From assembly GCA_964371555.1 (NCBI GenBank), contig CAYJMQ010000020.1:1-28902 (forward strand): a stretch of 28,902 nucleotides of DNA, in the 5' to 3' direction. The notes under the pieces are model-generated. The model was given only the letters and a program-made list of their open reading frames with translations, had not been told where the DNA came from and ran no database searches. Made by a program: the position numbers and the translations under genes. This stretch comes from CAYJMQ01 sp964371555. Its GTDB lineage: Bacteria; Bdellovibrionota; JACOXK01; 2-02-FULL-40-11. Shown here piece after piece: positions 1 through 8,105 of this stretch; position 1 is the stretch's first letter, and each line of letters begins with the position of its first letter.

Positions 1-51
1 CCGGTTAGCATGAATGGCGCAATAGAGGAGTTGTTGGCTTGCATGGAATAA
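1..51 (+). CDS. possible 3' end of an upstream gene (partial)
   Basis: The first reading frame is open from the window edge to a TAA at 49-51 and would encode about 16 residues ending in EELLACME. I do not recognise the product. It may be the tail of a gene that starts outside the window or a chance open frame. The 41 bases between it and the next gene contain a TTGACA at 56-61 but no convincing -10 element at the right spacing, so a promoter is not claimed. Confidence 0.25.
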   Translation, partial: PVSMNGAIEELLACME

Positions 52-92
52 ATCCTTGACATCACCATCAAAATTCGGCGAAAATTGAGTGT

Positions 93-1283
93 ATGGTTAA
101 CGATCTTTGGGTCCACAGAGGGATTGAAGCCAAACTACAGTCGCTCATTAAACAAAGGGGGAGCGTTTTGTTGTTGGGACCTCGACAAACGGGAAAAACC
201 TCGTTGTTGTCACGATTTAAGTTTGATATTGAAATTGAACTTCTTAGTCCCCGGCAAAGACTTCGTTATGAGAAAGATCCAGATTTGCTTGCGGATGAAG
301 TAGCTGCTTATACACAGAAACTTAAAAAAAGACCTCTTGTTTTAATTGATGAAATTCAAAAAGTACCTGCGCTTCTGGATGTCATCCAGTTACTTTCAGA
401 TCAGAAAAAAGCGTCATTTTGGCTAACGGGCTCTTCGGCACGAAAACTCAAATTTCATGCTAAAGAAATCAATCTTCTACCAGGAAGGATTCGTCTTTTG
501 CGACTGGACCCTCTCAATTTGTTAGAATTTTCTAAGATACCGCTTGAGGAATTGCTCTTGTTCGGTTCACTTCCAGCAATAATTTTAAATCAAGATAAAA
601 GAGATCGATCTGAACTTTTGGCAACTTATGTCGAAACGTATCTGGAAGAGGAGGTCAGAAAGGAAGCATTGGTTCGACAACTCGATCAGTTTATGCGTTT
701 TTTGGAGTTGGCAGCAATTGATTCAGGAAAAATTACGAACTATTCTAAAATTTCGCAACAACTTGGCGTGGCGCACACAACCATTGCCTCCCATTACCAA
801 ATTCTTGAAGATTGCCTCATTGTGGAACGAATTAATCCCATCACCAAAAGCGTGACCAGAAAAAAACTGACACACTCTCCTCGTTTTCTTTTCTTTGATT
901 TAGGGGTACGTCGGTTTGCTGGGGGTGAGGGTGAAAAATTGAATCCCGAAAGAATGGGGGAATTGTTTGAACAATGGGTAGGATTAGAACTCATCAGAGC
1001 TTCGCGATCTCGATTGCATACTAAATTGCGCTTTTGGCGAGATCCCGATGGACCTGAAGTAGATTGGGTGTTTGAACATGAAAGAAAATGGATTCCCTTT
1101 GAAGTAAAATGGGTTGAAAATCCAACACCAAGGCTAAGTCATCATCTTGAGGTTTTTATCAAGGAATATTCCTCGTTTGCATCGAAAGGATATGTGATTT
1201 GTCGAGCTCCCAGACGTTACAAGCTGAGTTCAAAAGTTGAAGCTATTCCATGGCAAGACCTTCATGAGGTACTGCCCATCTAA
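93..1283 (+). CDS. AAA ATPase with DUF4143 C-terminal domain (396 aa)
   Basis: This is a P-loop ATPase of the large family annotated as ATP-binding protein with AAA_14 and DUF4143 domains. The cellular role of the family is mostly unknown. The Walker A motif is GPRQTGKTS at residues 29-37, Walker B is LIDEIQ at 84-89, and a sensor-like TGSSAR lies at 112-117. A winged-helix-like stretch covers about 205-255 (SQQLGVAHTTIASHY). The C-terminal part has a PD-(D/E)xK-like pattern with D324 and E337-V-K339, as seen in DUF4143 proteins. Length is usual for the family. The ATG at 93 has no good Shine-Dalgarno sequence. The gene converges on parB with only 40 bp between them, and unlike its neighbours it is transcribed towards the origin, so it looks like a later arrival. 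Function is not inferred beyond ATP binding. Confidence 0.85.
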   Translation: MVNDLWVHRGIEAKLQSLIKQRGSVLLLGPRQTGKTSLLSRFKFDIEIELLSPRQRLRYEKDPDLLADEVAAYTQKLKKRPLVLIDEIQKVPALLDVIQLLSDQKKASFWLTGSSARKLKFHAKEINLLPGRIRLLRLDPLNLLEFSKIPLEELLLFGSLPAIILNQDKRDRSELLATYVETYLEEEVRKEALVRQLDQFMRFLELAAIDSGKITNYSKISQQLGVAHTTIASHYQILEDCLIVERINPITKSVTRKKLTHSPRFLFFDLGVRRFAGGEGEKLNPERMGELFEQWVGLELIRASRSRLHTKLRFWRDPDGPEVDWVFEHERKWIPFEVKWVENPTPRLSHHLEVFIKEYSSFASKGYVICRAPRRYKLSSKVEAIPWQDLHEVLPI

Positions 1284-1323
1284 AAAGTACCGGTAAAAGA
1301 GGGGGTGTAAATTTCGATCAGTC

Positions 1324-2181
1324 TTACGCCTTGAGCATTGCGACAATCCGGTTAAGTTCGCTCTCGCCAAAGTATTCAAGTTCAATCTTCCCTCTTTTTT
1401 CTCTGTGAACAATACGAACTTTTGCTTTAAAATGTTGAGAGAGCTCCTGTTCTAAAGTTGCAATATAGGGATCCGTCGTCCCTCTTTCATGAGCATTAAC
1501 CTGATAGACCTTTGATCTGGCCAATCCCTCAACCTGCCGCACAGAAAGCCCTTTTTCAACGACGAGTCTTGCAACGTCCTCTTGCTTTTCTTTATTTTCA
1601 ATTGAAAGGAGAGCCCTTGCATGACCGGCGCTGATTTTTCCATCCAGGATCAGGTCAATAATTGCCTTAGAAAGAGTCAAAAGCCTGAGGCTATTTGCAA
1701 GCGTTGATCTTTGTTTGCCTATTTTTTTTGCAACCTCTTCCTGAGTATAGTTATGCTCTTCAATAAGACCTTGGTAGGCAAGCGCTTCCTCAATCGGATT
1801 TAAATCTTCACGCTGAATATTTTCGATCAATGCTTCTTCTAGCGCACCTTGCGTCGTCGATTCCCGGACAATGACAGGGACCTGCATTAAGCCCGCTTTT
1901 TGAGCAGCCCTCCACCGTCTTTCTCCTGCAATCAACTCAAATTTAAACTCAGAAAGCCTTCTGACGAGAATCGGCTGGAGAATCCCTTTTTCGCGAATCG
2001 AATCTGCCAACTCCTGAAGTGTTCCATCATTAAACTTTTTGCGTGGCTGCGCCCTGTTTGGAACAATATTTTCTATGTCACAATAAAAATAGGTCTTTGG
2101 CGGCGTTGCCTCTTCGCTCAAAACTGAGGGATCCGGGATAAGAGATGCCATCCCCCTCCCAAGTGCCTTTTTCTTATCCAT
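1324..2181 (-). CDS. parB: chromosome-partitioning protein ParB (285 aa)
   Basis: ParB binds parS near the origin, spreads on DNA as a CTP-dependent clamp and works with ParA to segregate newly replicated origins. Counting from the ATG at 2181, the typical ALGRG start lies at residues 6-10, the CTP-binding GERRWRA motif at 86-92, ENIQRED at about 120-126, and a helix-turn-helix at about 146-168. The C-terminal dimerisation domain ends in RIVAMLKA. An ATG five codons further upstream is in frame. I chose 2181 because GGGAGGT lies at the right distance before it and because the family begins M-x-K-x-x-L-G-R-G. It lies 29 bp downstream of parA on the same strand, so the two form one operon. Length is normal for the family. 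Confidence 0.95.
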   Translation of the reverse strand: MDKKKALGRGMASLIPDPSVLSEEATPPKTYFYCDIENIVPNRAQPRKKFNDGTLQELADSIREKGILQPILVRRLSEFKFELIAGERRWRAAQKAGLMQVPVIVRESTTQGALEEALIENIQREDLNPIEEALAYQGLIEEHNYTQEEVAKKIGKQRSTLANSLRLLTLSKAIIDLILDGKISAGHARALLSIENKEKQEDVARLVVEKGLSVRQVEGLARSKVYQVNAHERGTTDPYIATLEQELSQHFKAKVRIVHREKRGKIELEYFGESELNRIVAMLKA

Positions 2182-2187
2182 CTTTTT

Positions 2188-2194
2188 ACCTCCC
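2188..2194 (-). promoter_or_regulatory. ribosome binding site that sets the parB start
   Basis: On the minus strand GGGAGGT ends 6 bases before the ATG at 2181. The alternative upstream ATG at 2194-2196 overlaps this site, which argues against using it. Confidence 0.7.
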
Positions 2195-2210
2195 ATATGT
2201 CCTACATAGA

Positions 2211-3074
2211 CTAGACGCTTGTCTCTGATGGCTGGCGCCCTCTTTCTTTTTTCAATGTGTCGATCTTATCTTCTGGTTTATTCTCTGGTTCATTTTCTGG
2301 CAAAGAACTCTCATTTTTACTGATAATTTCTTTTGCCAAACTTAAGTAACTCATTGCCCCTTTCGAATTAACATCATAAAGGAGGATCGGCTTTCCATGA
2401 CTTGGACATTCACTCAATTTCACATTTCTTGGAATAACTGATTTAAACACCCGATCCGAGAAATGCTCTCTGATCTCAGAAACCACCTGGTGACAGAGAT
2501 TATTCCTCCCATCAAACATCGTTAATAAAATTCCCTCTTCTTTGAGTTCTGGATTAAGCCCCTTTCGTACCAAGCCGATAACTTTTAGAAGCTGGGTCAA
2601 TCCCTCCATCGCATAGTACTCACATTGCATTGGAACCAAATACGACTGGGATGCCGTCAGCGCGTTCACTGTTAGAAGACCTAACGAAGGGGGGCAGTCG
2701 ATGAGAATATAATCATAGCTATCATAAACATGTTTAATCGCCTGCTTGAGCCTTGTTTCACGTGCAATCGCATTTACAAGCTCAAGCTCAGCGCCAATCA
2801 AATCCTGGTTTGCGGGGACAATATCTAGTCCATCGAGCTCTGTTTTTCGGATCGTATTCGCAACCTCTTCCTCTTGCACCAAAACATTATAAATCGTTTT
2901 CGCCCCCTGAGCTTCCTTATTAATGCCAAGGCCGCTTCCAGCATTCCCCTGTGGATCTAAATCTATTAAAAGTGTTCTTTTCTCAGCTGCTGCCAGAGAA
3001 GCCCCCAAGTTTATAACTGTCGTCGTTTTTCCGACCCCCCCTTTTTGATTCGTCACCGAAATAACTTTTGCCAT
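2211..3074 (-). CDS. parA: chromosome-partitioning ATPase ParA / Soj (287 aa)
   Basis: ParA is a Walker-type ATPase that binds DNA non-specifically as an ATP dimer and is released by ParB-stimulated hydrolysis, which moves origins apart. The deviant Walker A motif KGGVGKTT lies at residues 11-18, the LIDLDPQGN motif follows, and the DYILIDCPP motif (Walker B) lies near the middle. After about residue 258 there is a charged tail rich in Glu, Asn, Pro and Lys (PENEPENKPEDK) that is not part of the conserved fold and looks disordered. The gene follows mnmG and precedes parB on the minus strand. The methyltransferase gene rsmG, which often lies between mnmG and parA, is absent. A good promoter candidate lies about 50-75 bp upstream. 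Confidence 0.95.
   Translation of the reverse strand: MAKVISVTNQKGGVGKTTTVINLGASLAAAEKRTLLIDLDPQGNAGSGLGINKEAQGAKTIYNVLVQEEEVANTIRKTELDGLDIVPANQDLIGAELELVNAIARETRLKQAIKHVYDSYDYILIDCPPSLGLLTVNALTASQSYLVPMQCEYYAMEGLTQLLKVIGLVRKGLNPELKEEGILLTMFDGRNNLCHQVVSEIREHFSDRVFKSVIPRNVKLSECPSHGKPILLYDVNSKGAMSYLSLAKEIISKNESSLPENEPENKPEDKIDTLKKERGRQPSETSV
2754..2769. promoter_or_regulatory. possible degenerate parS site inside parA
   Basis: TGTTTCACGTGCAATC matches 13 of the 16 positions of the classical TGTTTCACGTGAAACA parS sequence, including the central CACGTG core and one full half-site. It lies within the parA coding region. The mismatches all fall in one half-site, so binding would be weaker than at the palindrome at 3199-3218, or absent. 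Confidence 0.35.
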
Positions 3075-3121
3075 GAAGATTCTCTCAACTAAAAATAAAA
3101 TGCTTTACACAACCTCATTCA

Positions 3122-3150
3122 GTTGTACCGAAGAGATTTTTTTTTGTAAA
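3122..3150 (-). promoter_or_regulatory. candidate sigma70-type promoter for parA-parB
   Basis: On the minus strand TTTACA (3145-3150, -35, 5 of 6) and TACAAC (3122-3127, -10, 4 of 6) are separated by exactly 17 bp that begin with a run of eight A. A transcript would start near 3115, about 40 bases before the parA ATG. This suggests parAB can be expressed separately from mnmG. Confidence 0.45.
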
Positions 3151-3171
3151 TGAAAAAATAGACCGCACACT

Positions 3172-3188
3172 CATTTTCTAAGAAAATG
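3172..3188 (-). terminator. weak AT-rich hairpin downstream of mnmG
   Basis: CATTTTC and GAAAATG form a 7-bp inverted repeat around a 3-base loop, about 30 bases after the mnmG stop codon. Only two G-C-type pairs stabilise it and no T-run follows directly, although a TTTTTT run lies about 13 bases further on. It may be a poor terminator or nothing. Confidence 0.2.
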
Positions 3189-3198
3189 GTTTGCAACC

Positions 3199-3218
3199 AA
3201 CGTTCCACGTGGAACGTT
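3199..3218. promoter_or_regulatory. parS centromere-like site, 20-bp perfect palindrome
   Basis: AACGTTCCACGTGGAACGTT is a perfect palindrome. Its central 14 bp (GTTCCACGTGGAAC) match the parS consensus GTTnCACGTGnAAC exactly. The outermost bases of the 16-bp core are C and G instead of the usual T and A. It sits immediately after the mnmG TAA (3219-3221) and 124 bp upstream of parA, about 7 kb from oriC, which is where ParB loading sites are expected. Confidence 0.9.
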
Positions 3219-5081
3219 TTATCCCGAACTAAATTTTTTAATCCCTATCATCAACGCTGTCATTGACCCTGGGGTCACACCAAAGGTTCGCATCGCCTGT
3301 CCAATAGATGTCGGTCTAAGTTTCGTAAGTCTCTCAACAACTTCTGCTGAAAGACCCGGGATTGCGCCAAAATCGATCCCCTCTGGTATCTCCATTTTTT
3401 CATCTTGAGCCTGCCTCTTGACCTCCTCAAGCTGTCGATCGATATATCCCTGGTACTTAATATTCATCTCAACCTGATAGACGACATCTCTCTTCGCCTC
3501 TTTTTCATAAAATCCCAACTCCCTTAGAAGTTTGTAGTTAACTTCGGGGCGGCGCAAAAACTTGTCTAGCGTTGTTGGTTGATCTATCTGCGTCAACCCT
3601 TTTTCTGCCAGTTTCTTATTGATCTCTTCAGTGGGTACTATTCTTTCTTTTTTTAGGTTTCCAAGTATCTCCTCAATTTTTTCTTTTTTTTGCACATATC
3701 TGTCGTAATCTCCATGATTCACAAGTCCAACTCGTCTCCCATGTTCTCTTAGCCTCAGGTCTGCATTATCTTCTCTTAGAAGAAGTCGATACTCGGCACG
3801 GGAGGTAAACATACGATACGGCTCCTGTGCCCCCTTCGTAATGAGGTCATCAATCAGCACTGCAATATAGGCTTCATGTCTTTTTAAAATCAGTGGCTCT
3901 TCGTTTCTTAATTTTAGCGCCGCATTAATTCCTGCCATTAGCCCCTGGGCAGCCGCCTCTTCATATCCTGTCGTTCCGTTAATCTGTCCAGCAAGAAATA
4001 AACCCTCAATTTTTTTTGTCTCAAGCGTTGGCCGTAGCTCTGTTGGAGAAATAAAATCGTACTCCACGGCATAGCCGTGTCGCATTATTTCCGCATTTTC
4101 CAGCCCAACGATCGTTTTTAGAAATTCAACTTGGGTATTCACGGGCAAACTTGTGGATATCCCATTCACATATATCTCGTGAGTATCCAAACCTTCGGGC
4201 TCAAGAAAGATCTGATGCCTTTGGCGCTCGGCAAAACGAACAACTTTATCTTCGATAGAAGGGCAATAGCGCGGACCAATTCCCTTAATGTTTCCACTAT
4301 ATATAGCTGATAAGTGGAGATCACGGCGAATGATCTCGTGCGTCTTTTCATTCGTGTAGGTAATATGGCATGGAACTTGTTTTTGAGTAATGCTCTCGGT
4401 TGAGAAAGAGATGGGATCTGGATACTCATCGCCAAATTGAGGAGTAAGCTGGCTAAAGTCGATCGTGTTCGCATTTAGACGGGGCGGGGTTCCTGTTTTT
4501 AGCCTCCCCATTTCAAAACCAATATCTTTAAAACAGTTGGAAAGTCCAATAGATGGCAAATCTCCGGCCCTCCCGGCAGGGTAGTTCAAACTTCCGATAT
4601 GGATTGTCCCTCCCAAGAATGTCCCCGTCGTTACAACGACACACTCTGTTCCAAAGACCTCGCCAATTTGAGTAGTTACGCTTTTTACTTTCCCATTTTC
4701 AATTTCAATTGATTCAATAGACCCTTGTTTTAACGCCAGATTTTCTTGTGCTTCCACAATTTTCTTGAGACGTTTCGCATAAAGCACTTTGTCAGCTTGT
4801 GCCCGAGATGCTTGTACGGCGGGGCCCTTGCTCGTATTAAGCTTTCGGAACTGAATGCCTGTTGCGTCGATGTTTTTGGCCATTTCGCCCCCCAGAGCAT
4901 CGATTTCCTTAACCAAATGCCCCTTTCCAATCCCACCAATCGCAGGATTACAAGACATCCATCCGACACGATCGAGGTTCATTGTAAGAAGGAGAGTCTG
5001 AATACCCATTCGCGCAGAGGCAAGCGCAGCCTCAATGCCGGCATGACCAGCGCCGATGACAATGACATCATATTTTTTCAT
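3219..5081 (-). CDS. mnmG: tRNA uridine-5-carboxymethylaminomethyl modification enzyme MnmG (620 aa)
   Basis: MnmG (GidA) is the FAD- and NADH-dependent partner of MnmE. Together they add the carboxymethylaminomethyl or aminomethyl group to C5 of the wobble uridine U34 of certain tRNAs. The FAD-binding GAGHAG motif lies at residues 11-16, the conserved CNPAIGGIGKGHLVKE around 44-59, and TSRAEYRLLLREDNADLRL is the MnmG C-terminal signature. The helical C-terminal domain that contacts MnmE and tRNA is present, and the protein ends GIKKFSSG. Length is typical (about 620-630). Its ATG directly abuts the mnmE stop codon (no gap), so it is probably translationally coupled to mnmE. Confidence 0.97.
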   Translation of the reverse strand: MKKYDVIVIGAGHAGIEAALASARMGIQTLLLTMNLDRVGWMSCNPAIGGIGKGHLVKEIDALGGEMAKNIDATGIQFRKLNTSKGPAVQASRAQADKVLYAKRLKKIVEAQENLALKQGSIESIEIENGKVKSVTTQIGEVFGTECVVVTTGTFLGGTIHIGSLNYPAGRAGDLPSIGLSNCFKDIGFEMGRLKTGTPPRLNANTIDFSQLTPQFGDEYPDPISFSTESITQKQVPCHITYTNEKTHEIIRRDLHLSAIYSGNIKGIGPRYCPSIEDKVVRFAERQRHQIFLEPEGLDTHEIYVNGISTSLPVNTQVEFLKTIVGLENAEIMRHGYAVEYDFISPTELRPTLETKKIEGLFLAGQINGTTGYEEAAAQGLMAGINAALKLRNEEPLILKRHEAYIAVLIDDLITKGAQEPYRMFTSRAEYRLLLREDNADLRLREHGRRVGLVNHGDYDRYVQKKEKIEEILGNLKKERIVPTEEINKKLAEKGLTQIDQPTTLDKFLRRPEVNYKLLRELGFYEKEAKRDVVYQVEMNIKYQGYIDRQLEEVKRQAQDEKMEIPEGIDFGAIPGLSAEVVERLTKLRPTSIGQAMRTFGVTPGSMTALMIGIKKFSSG

Positions 5082-6464
5082 TTACTTCCCAATGCAAAAT
5101 GAGCTAAAAAGCTTGTCGTAAATATCATCTGTTGTAATTTTTCCAATGATCGCTTCCAGCTCATTAACCGCTTCTCTTAGCTCAAGAGCCATAAACTCCA
5201 GTGGGCGACGGTCCCCAAGCCCTTCTTGATAGGCATCCAGATATTTTACTGCCTTCTCAAGAGAAAGCTTGTGCCTCGATTTCGTCAAAAAAACAGTGTC
5301 CGAGTTTGCTTGAGCTCCCAATAGCTCTTCATAAACTGTATCCAAAAGCTTTTCAATCCCAGATCTCGAAAGGGCAGAAACATGCCGAATGACCGGAAAC
5401 AAATCCTCCTTAATAAAGACTTCTTCGATCTTCCATTTTTCGCCCAAATCAATTTTATTTAAAACCAAAATCTTCTTTTTTGATGCGACAAGGTCTATCA
5501 GCATTCGATCCTCTTCGGAAAAATCTTCGCTCACATCTAACACCAAAAGAACCAAATCGGCTGTCTTGATTTTTTCAAGCGCTTTATCAATCCCTATATT
5601 TTCCACAACATTCTCTGTTTTTCGAATCCCCGCTGTATCGATCAAGCGAACAGCTATTCCTCTATAGACAAATTCTTCCTCAACCGTATCACGCGTTGTC
5701 CCCGGCACAGATGTTACTATCGCCCGATCTATATTAAGACAGGCGTTAAACAAAGAAGACTTTCCAACATTTGGACGTCCAACAATTGCAACGCTCGCAC
5801 CCTGGGAAAGAAGCCTTCCATCATTATATGTTGCCAATATTTTCTTAATTTTTTCACGGACTGGCTGCAATTTTTTGTGCATTTCGCTATTCGAAAAAAC
5901 TTCGATGTCCTCAGAAGAAAAATCGATGGCTGCCTCCGTGTGGACGAGCATTTCAAGAAGCCCTTCCCGAATCTGGCCGATCTCCTTTGAAAATGCCCCC
6001 CTGAGGTATTGGTTTGCAACTCGAACAGCCTGACGACTCTTTGCGAAAATTAAATCTGAAACCGCCTCTGCCTGGGCCAAATCGATTTTGCCGTTCATAA
6101 AGGCACGAAATGTAAATTCTCCGGGCTGTGCGAACCTTGCCCCCCTTTTTATAATGAGTCCCAAAATTTCATTAAGAATGACTGGGTTTCCATGCGCGTG
6201 AATTTCTATGAGATCGTCACCTGTATAGGAAGCCCCCCTTGGCATCCAGACAGCAAGAACATCATCGAGGATTTCTTTATCCTCGCAAATAGACCCGTGA
6301 ACCATTTTGTGGGGATCGAAAGAAAATTTCTGGCTGTTTTTCCTGTGAGGGACAAAGATTTCTTGAATAATGCCCAGCGTCCTGTCGCCACTGACGCGCA
6401 CAATGCCAATCGCCCCATGTCCTTTTGGGGTTGAAACTGCAGTTATGGTGTCTGACAAATTCAT
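5082..6464 (-). CDS. mnmE: tRNA modification GTPase MnmE (460 aa)
   Basis: MnmE (TrmE) is a K+-activated GTPase that uses a formyl-folate derivative and works with MnmG on the wobble uridine of tRNAs. The N-terminal folate-binding domain begins with DTITAVSTPKGHGAIGIVRVSG. The G domain has G1 GRPNVGKSS at residues 229-237, then TTRDT, DTAGI and NKID. The C-terminal FCIGK carries the catalytic cysteine of the family. The reading frame could extend to an ATG at 6506, but that adds 14 residues not seen in the family and would overlap yidC, so I chose 6464. The gap to yidC is 22 bp. The RNA-binding gene khpB (jag), often found between yidC and mnmE, is not there. Confidence 0.96.
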   Translation of the reverse strand: MNLSDTITAVSTPKGHGAIGIVRVSGDRTLGIIQEIFVPHRKNSQKFSFDPHKMVHGSICEDKEILDDVLAVWMPRGASYTGDDLIEIHAHGNPVILNEILGLIIKRGARFAQPGEFTFRAFMNGKIDLAQAEAVSDLIFAKSRQAVRVANQYLRGAFSKEIGQIREGLLEMLVHTEAAIDFSSEDIEVFSNSEMHKKLQPVREKIKKILATYNDGRLLSQGASVAIVGRPNVGKSSLFNACLNIDRAIVTSVPGTTRDTVEEEFVYRGIAVRLIDTAGIRKTENVVENIGIDKALEKIKTADLVLLVLDVSEDFSEEDRMLIDLVASKKKILVLNKIDLGEKWKIEEVFIKEDLFPVIRHVSALSRSGIEKLLDTVYEELLGAQANSDTVFLTKSRHKLSLEKAVKYLDAYQEGLGDRRPLEFMALELREAVNELEAIIGKITTDDIYDKLFSSFCIGK

Positions 6465-6486
6465 TTTGCGTGAACCCTGCGGGGGA

Positions 6487-8094
6487 TTATAAGCCTTGCT
6501 TTGCAAAATCCCGATTTACAACATACTGTGAGGCAATCTGCAAGAGTGTGCTTACCAAGATATAGAGCACAAGCCCTGAGGGGAGGGCGATCATAAAGAA
6601 GCTAAAGACAATCGGCATAAGCATCATCATCCGCTGCTGTGCGGGATCAATGCTGGTTGTCGGTGTCATTTTTTGCTGAATAAACATCGCAACCCCCATA
6701 AGAACAGGGGTGATATAAAGCGGGTCTTTCGTCGATAAATCTTTAATCCAGCCAAAAAATGGAGCCTGATAGAGCTCGATAGCATTGTAAAGCAGTCGAT
6801 AGAGGGCGAAAAAGATCGGCATCTGAAAAAGAAGCGGCAGACATCCCCCGAGTGGATTGACTTTGTTGGCTTTCATAAGATCCATAACTTCTTTATTCAT
6901 CCGCTGTCTGTCATCCTTGTGTTTTTCTTTAATTTTTGCGATTTGCGGTTGTATTCGCTGCATCTCCCGCATTGCCTTGAGGCTCTTCTTTGTAAGCGGA
7001 TGAAATAAAACCCGAACCAAAAGAGTTAAAAGAAGAATTGCGACACCATAGTTACGACAGAATTTGTAGAAAAAATTCATAATGAAAAGGAGCGGAATGC
7101 ATAGAAACGAAACAATGCCAAAATCGACGGCCTCATCGAAGCCCGGCTCTACAGCCCTTAAAAGCTTTACCTCTTTTGGGCCTATATAACCGGAAAATGA
7201 CATTTCAAAAAAATCAGCCCCTGCTTCTTTGTAGAAAGGGAACTGAAATTCGATTGCCCCGCTCCCAGGGAGAGGGGATGAAATCAGAAGATATGGCTTC
7301 ACTTTCGAACGATTGACCAGCGCAGAAATAAAGTAACGATTTTCAATACCCCCCCACTGAATCGTATTTTTTATCTCCTTGTCTTCTTTTAGGTCCGAAA
7401 CCTTCTGCCGATGTGTTTTCCCGGGCAATCGATAGATAAAATTTCTGACATCCGCATAGGCGGCAAAGAGGATGTTTGTTTTTTCATCGGTTGGTATCCC
7501 CTCCGAAAAACCGATGAAGACTTCTCCTTTCATCAGGGACTGGGGGGCCCAGATTCTCGTCGTATGCGAAAATTCGTATGACTCCTTTTTGAAAAGATAT
7601 GTCCTTTCTATTTTGGTTCCTTTTCGTTCATAGACAAACCTGACCGTATCCTCTGTTTGAGATTTAAGCTGATACTGTGCGCCTTCCAGATTGTCCAAAT
7701 TCGGATCCGAAAACGACATGGAGAGGGGATATTGGGCACGGTCTCCCGGGACTACCATTTCGACCCAATTTCCGTTTTCAACTTTATCTTTATATTTCTT
7801 AAGCCTCCATCGCTTTAACGCCCCCCCCCGTGTTGAAAAAACAGCCTCAAAAAGATCGGTGTTCACCAAAACATCTTTTTCGGAAACAGTTGACTCGGAA
7901 ACAGCGGGAATCGCCCGCTTGTCAAAAGGGGGCTTGGCAATTTTAGAGACCTTTTCTGTTGTTTCACTTGTTTCGGCGGGGGGAGCAGGCTGATCGGAGC
8001 GCGGGATTTTTTTGAAGAAGACAATTTGCCAGACCAAAAGGATAGCCAAACAGAGAACAATCGCCAAAAAAGCCCTTTTTTCAAGTTGATCCAT
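6487..8094 (-). CDS. yidC: membrane protein insertase YidC (535 aa)
   Basis: YidC inserts inner-membrane proteins, alone or with SecYEG; the c subunit of ATP synthase is a classical client. Residues about 8-27 form the first membrane segment of the Gram-negative type. Residues about 55-330 form the periplasmic beta-rich domain. The conserved insertase core runs from about 335 to the end, with the groove arginine in LLVRVLFHPLTKKS, a basic cytoplasmic helical hairpin (KAMREMQRIQPQIAKIKEKH) and further hydrophobic segments. Length agrees with Gram-negative YidC (about 540) rather than the short Gram-positive form (about 260), which supports an outer-membrane organism. It lies 11 bp downstream of yidD. 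The ATG at 8094 has only a weak ribosome binding site. Confidence 0.96.
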   Translation of the reverse strand: MDQLEKRAFLAIVLCLAILLVWQIVFFKKIPRSDQPAPPAETSETTEKVSKIAKPPFDKRAIPAVSESTVSEKDVLVNTDLFEAVFSTRGGALKRWRLKKYKDKVENGNWVEMVVPGDRAQYPLSMSFSDPNLDNLEGAQYQLKSQTEDTVRFVYERKGTKIERTYLFKKESYEFSHTTRIWAPQSLMKGEVFIGFSEGIPTDEKTNILFAAYADVRNFIYRLPGKTHRQKVSDLKEDKEIKNTIQWGGIENRYFISALVNRSKVKPYLLISSPLPGSGAIEFQFPFYKEAGADFFEMSFSGYIGPKEVKLLRAVEPGFDEAVDFGIVSFLCIPLLFIMNFFYKFCRNYGVAILLLTLLVRVLFHPLTKKSLKAMREMQRIQPQIAKIKEKHKDDRQRMNKEVMDLMKANKVNPLGGCLPLLFQMPIFFALYRLLYNAIELYQAPFFGWIKDLSTKDPLYITPVLMGVAMFIQQKMTPTTSIDPAQQRMMMLMPIVFSFFMIALPSGLVLYILVSTLLQIASQYVVNRDFAKQGL

Positions 8095-8105
8095 AAAATT
8101 TCAAT

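Noticed and set aside
56..84. TTGACA at 56-61 as the promoter of the first ATPase gene
   Set aside because: No sequence resembling TATAAT lies 16-18 bp downstream.
1281..1323. TACCGGTA palindrome between the ATPase and parB as a terminator
   Set aside because: It has no loop and no T tract, so it cannot form a useful terminator hairpin.
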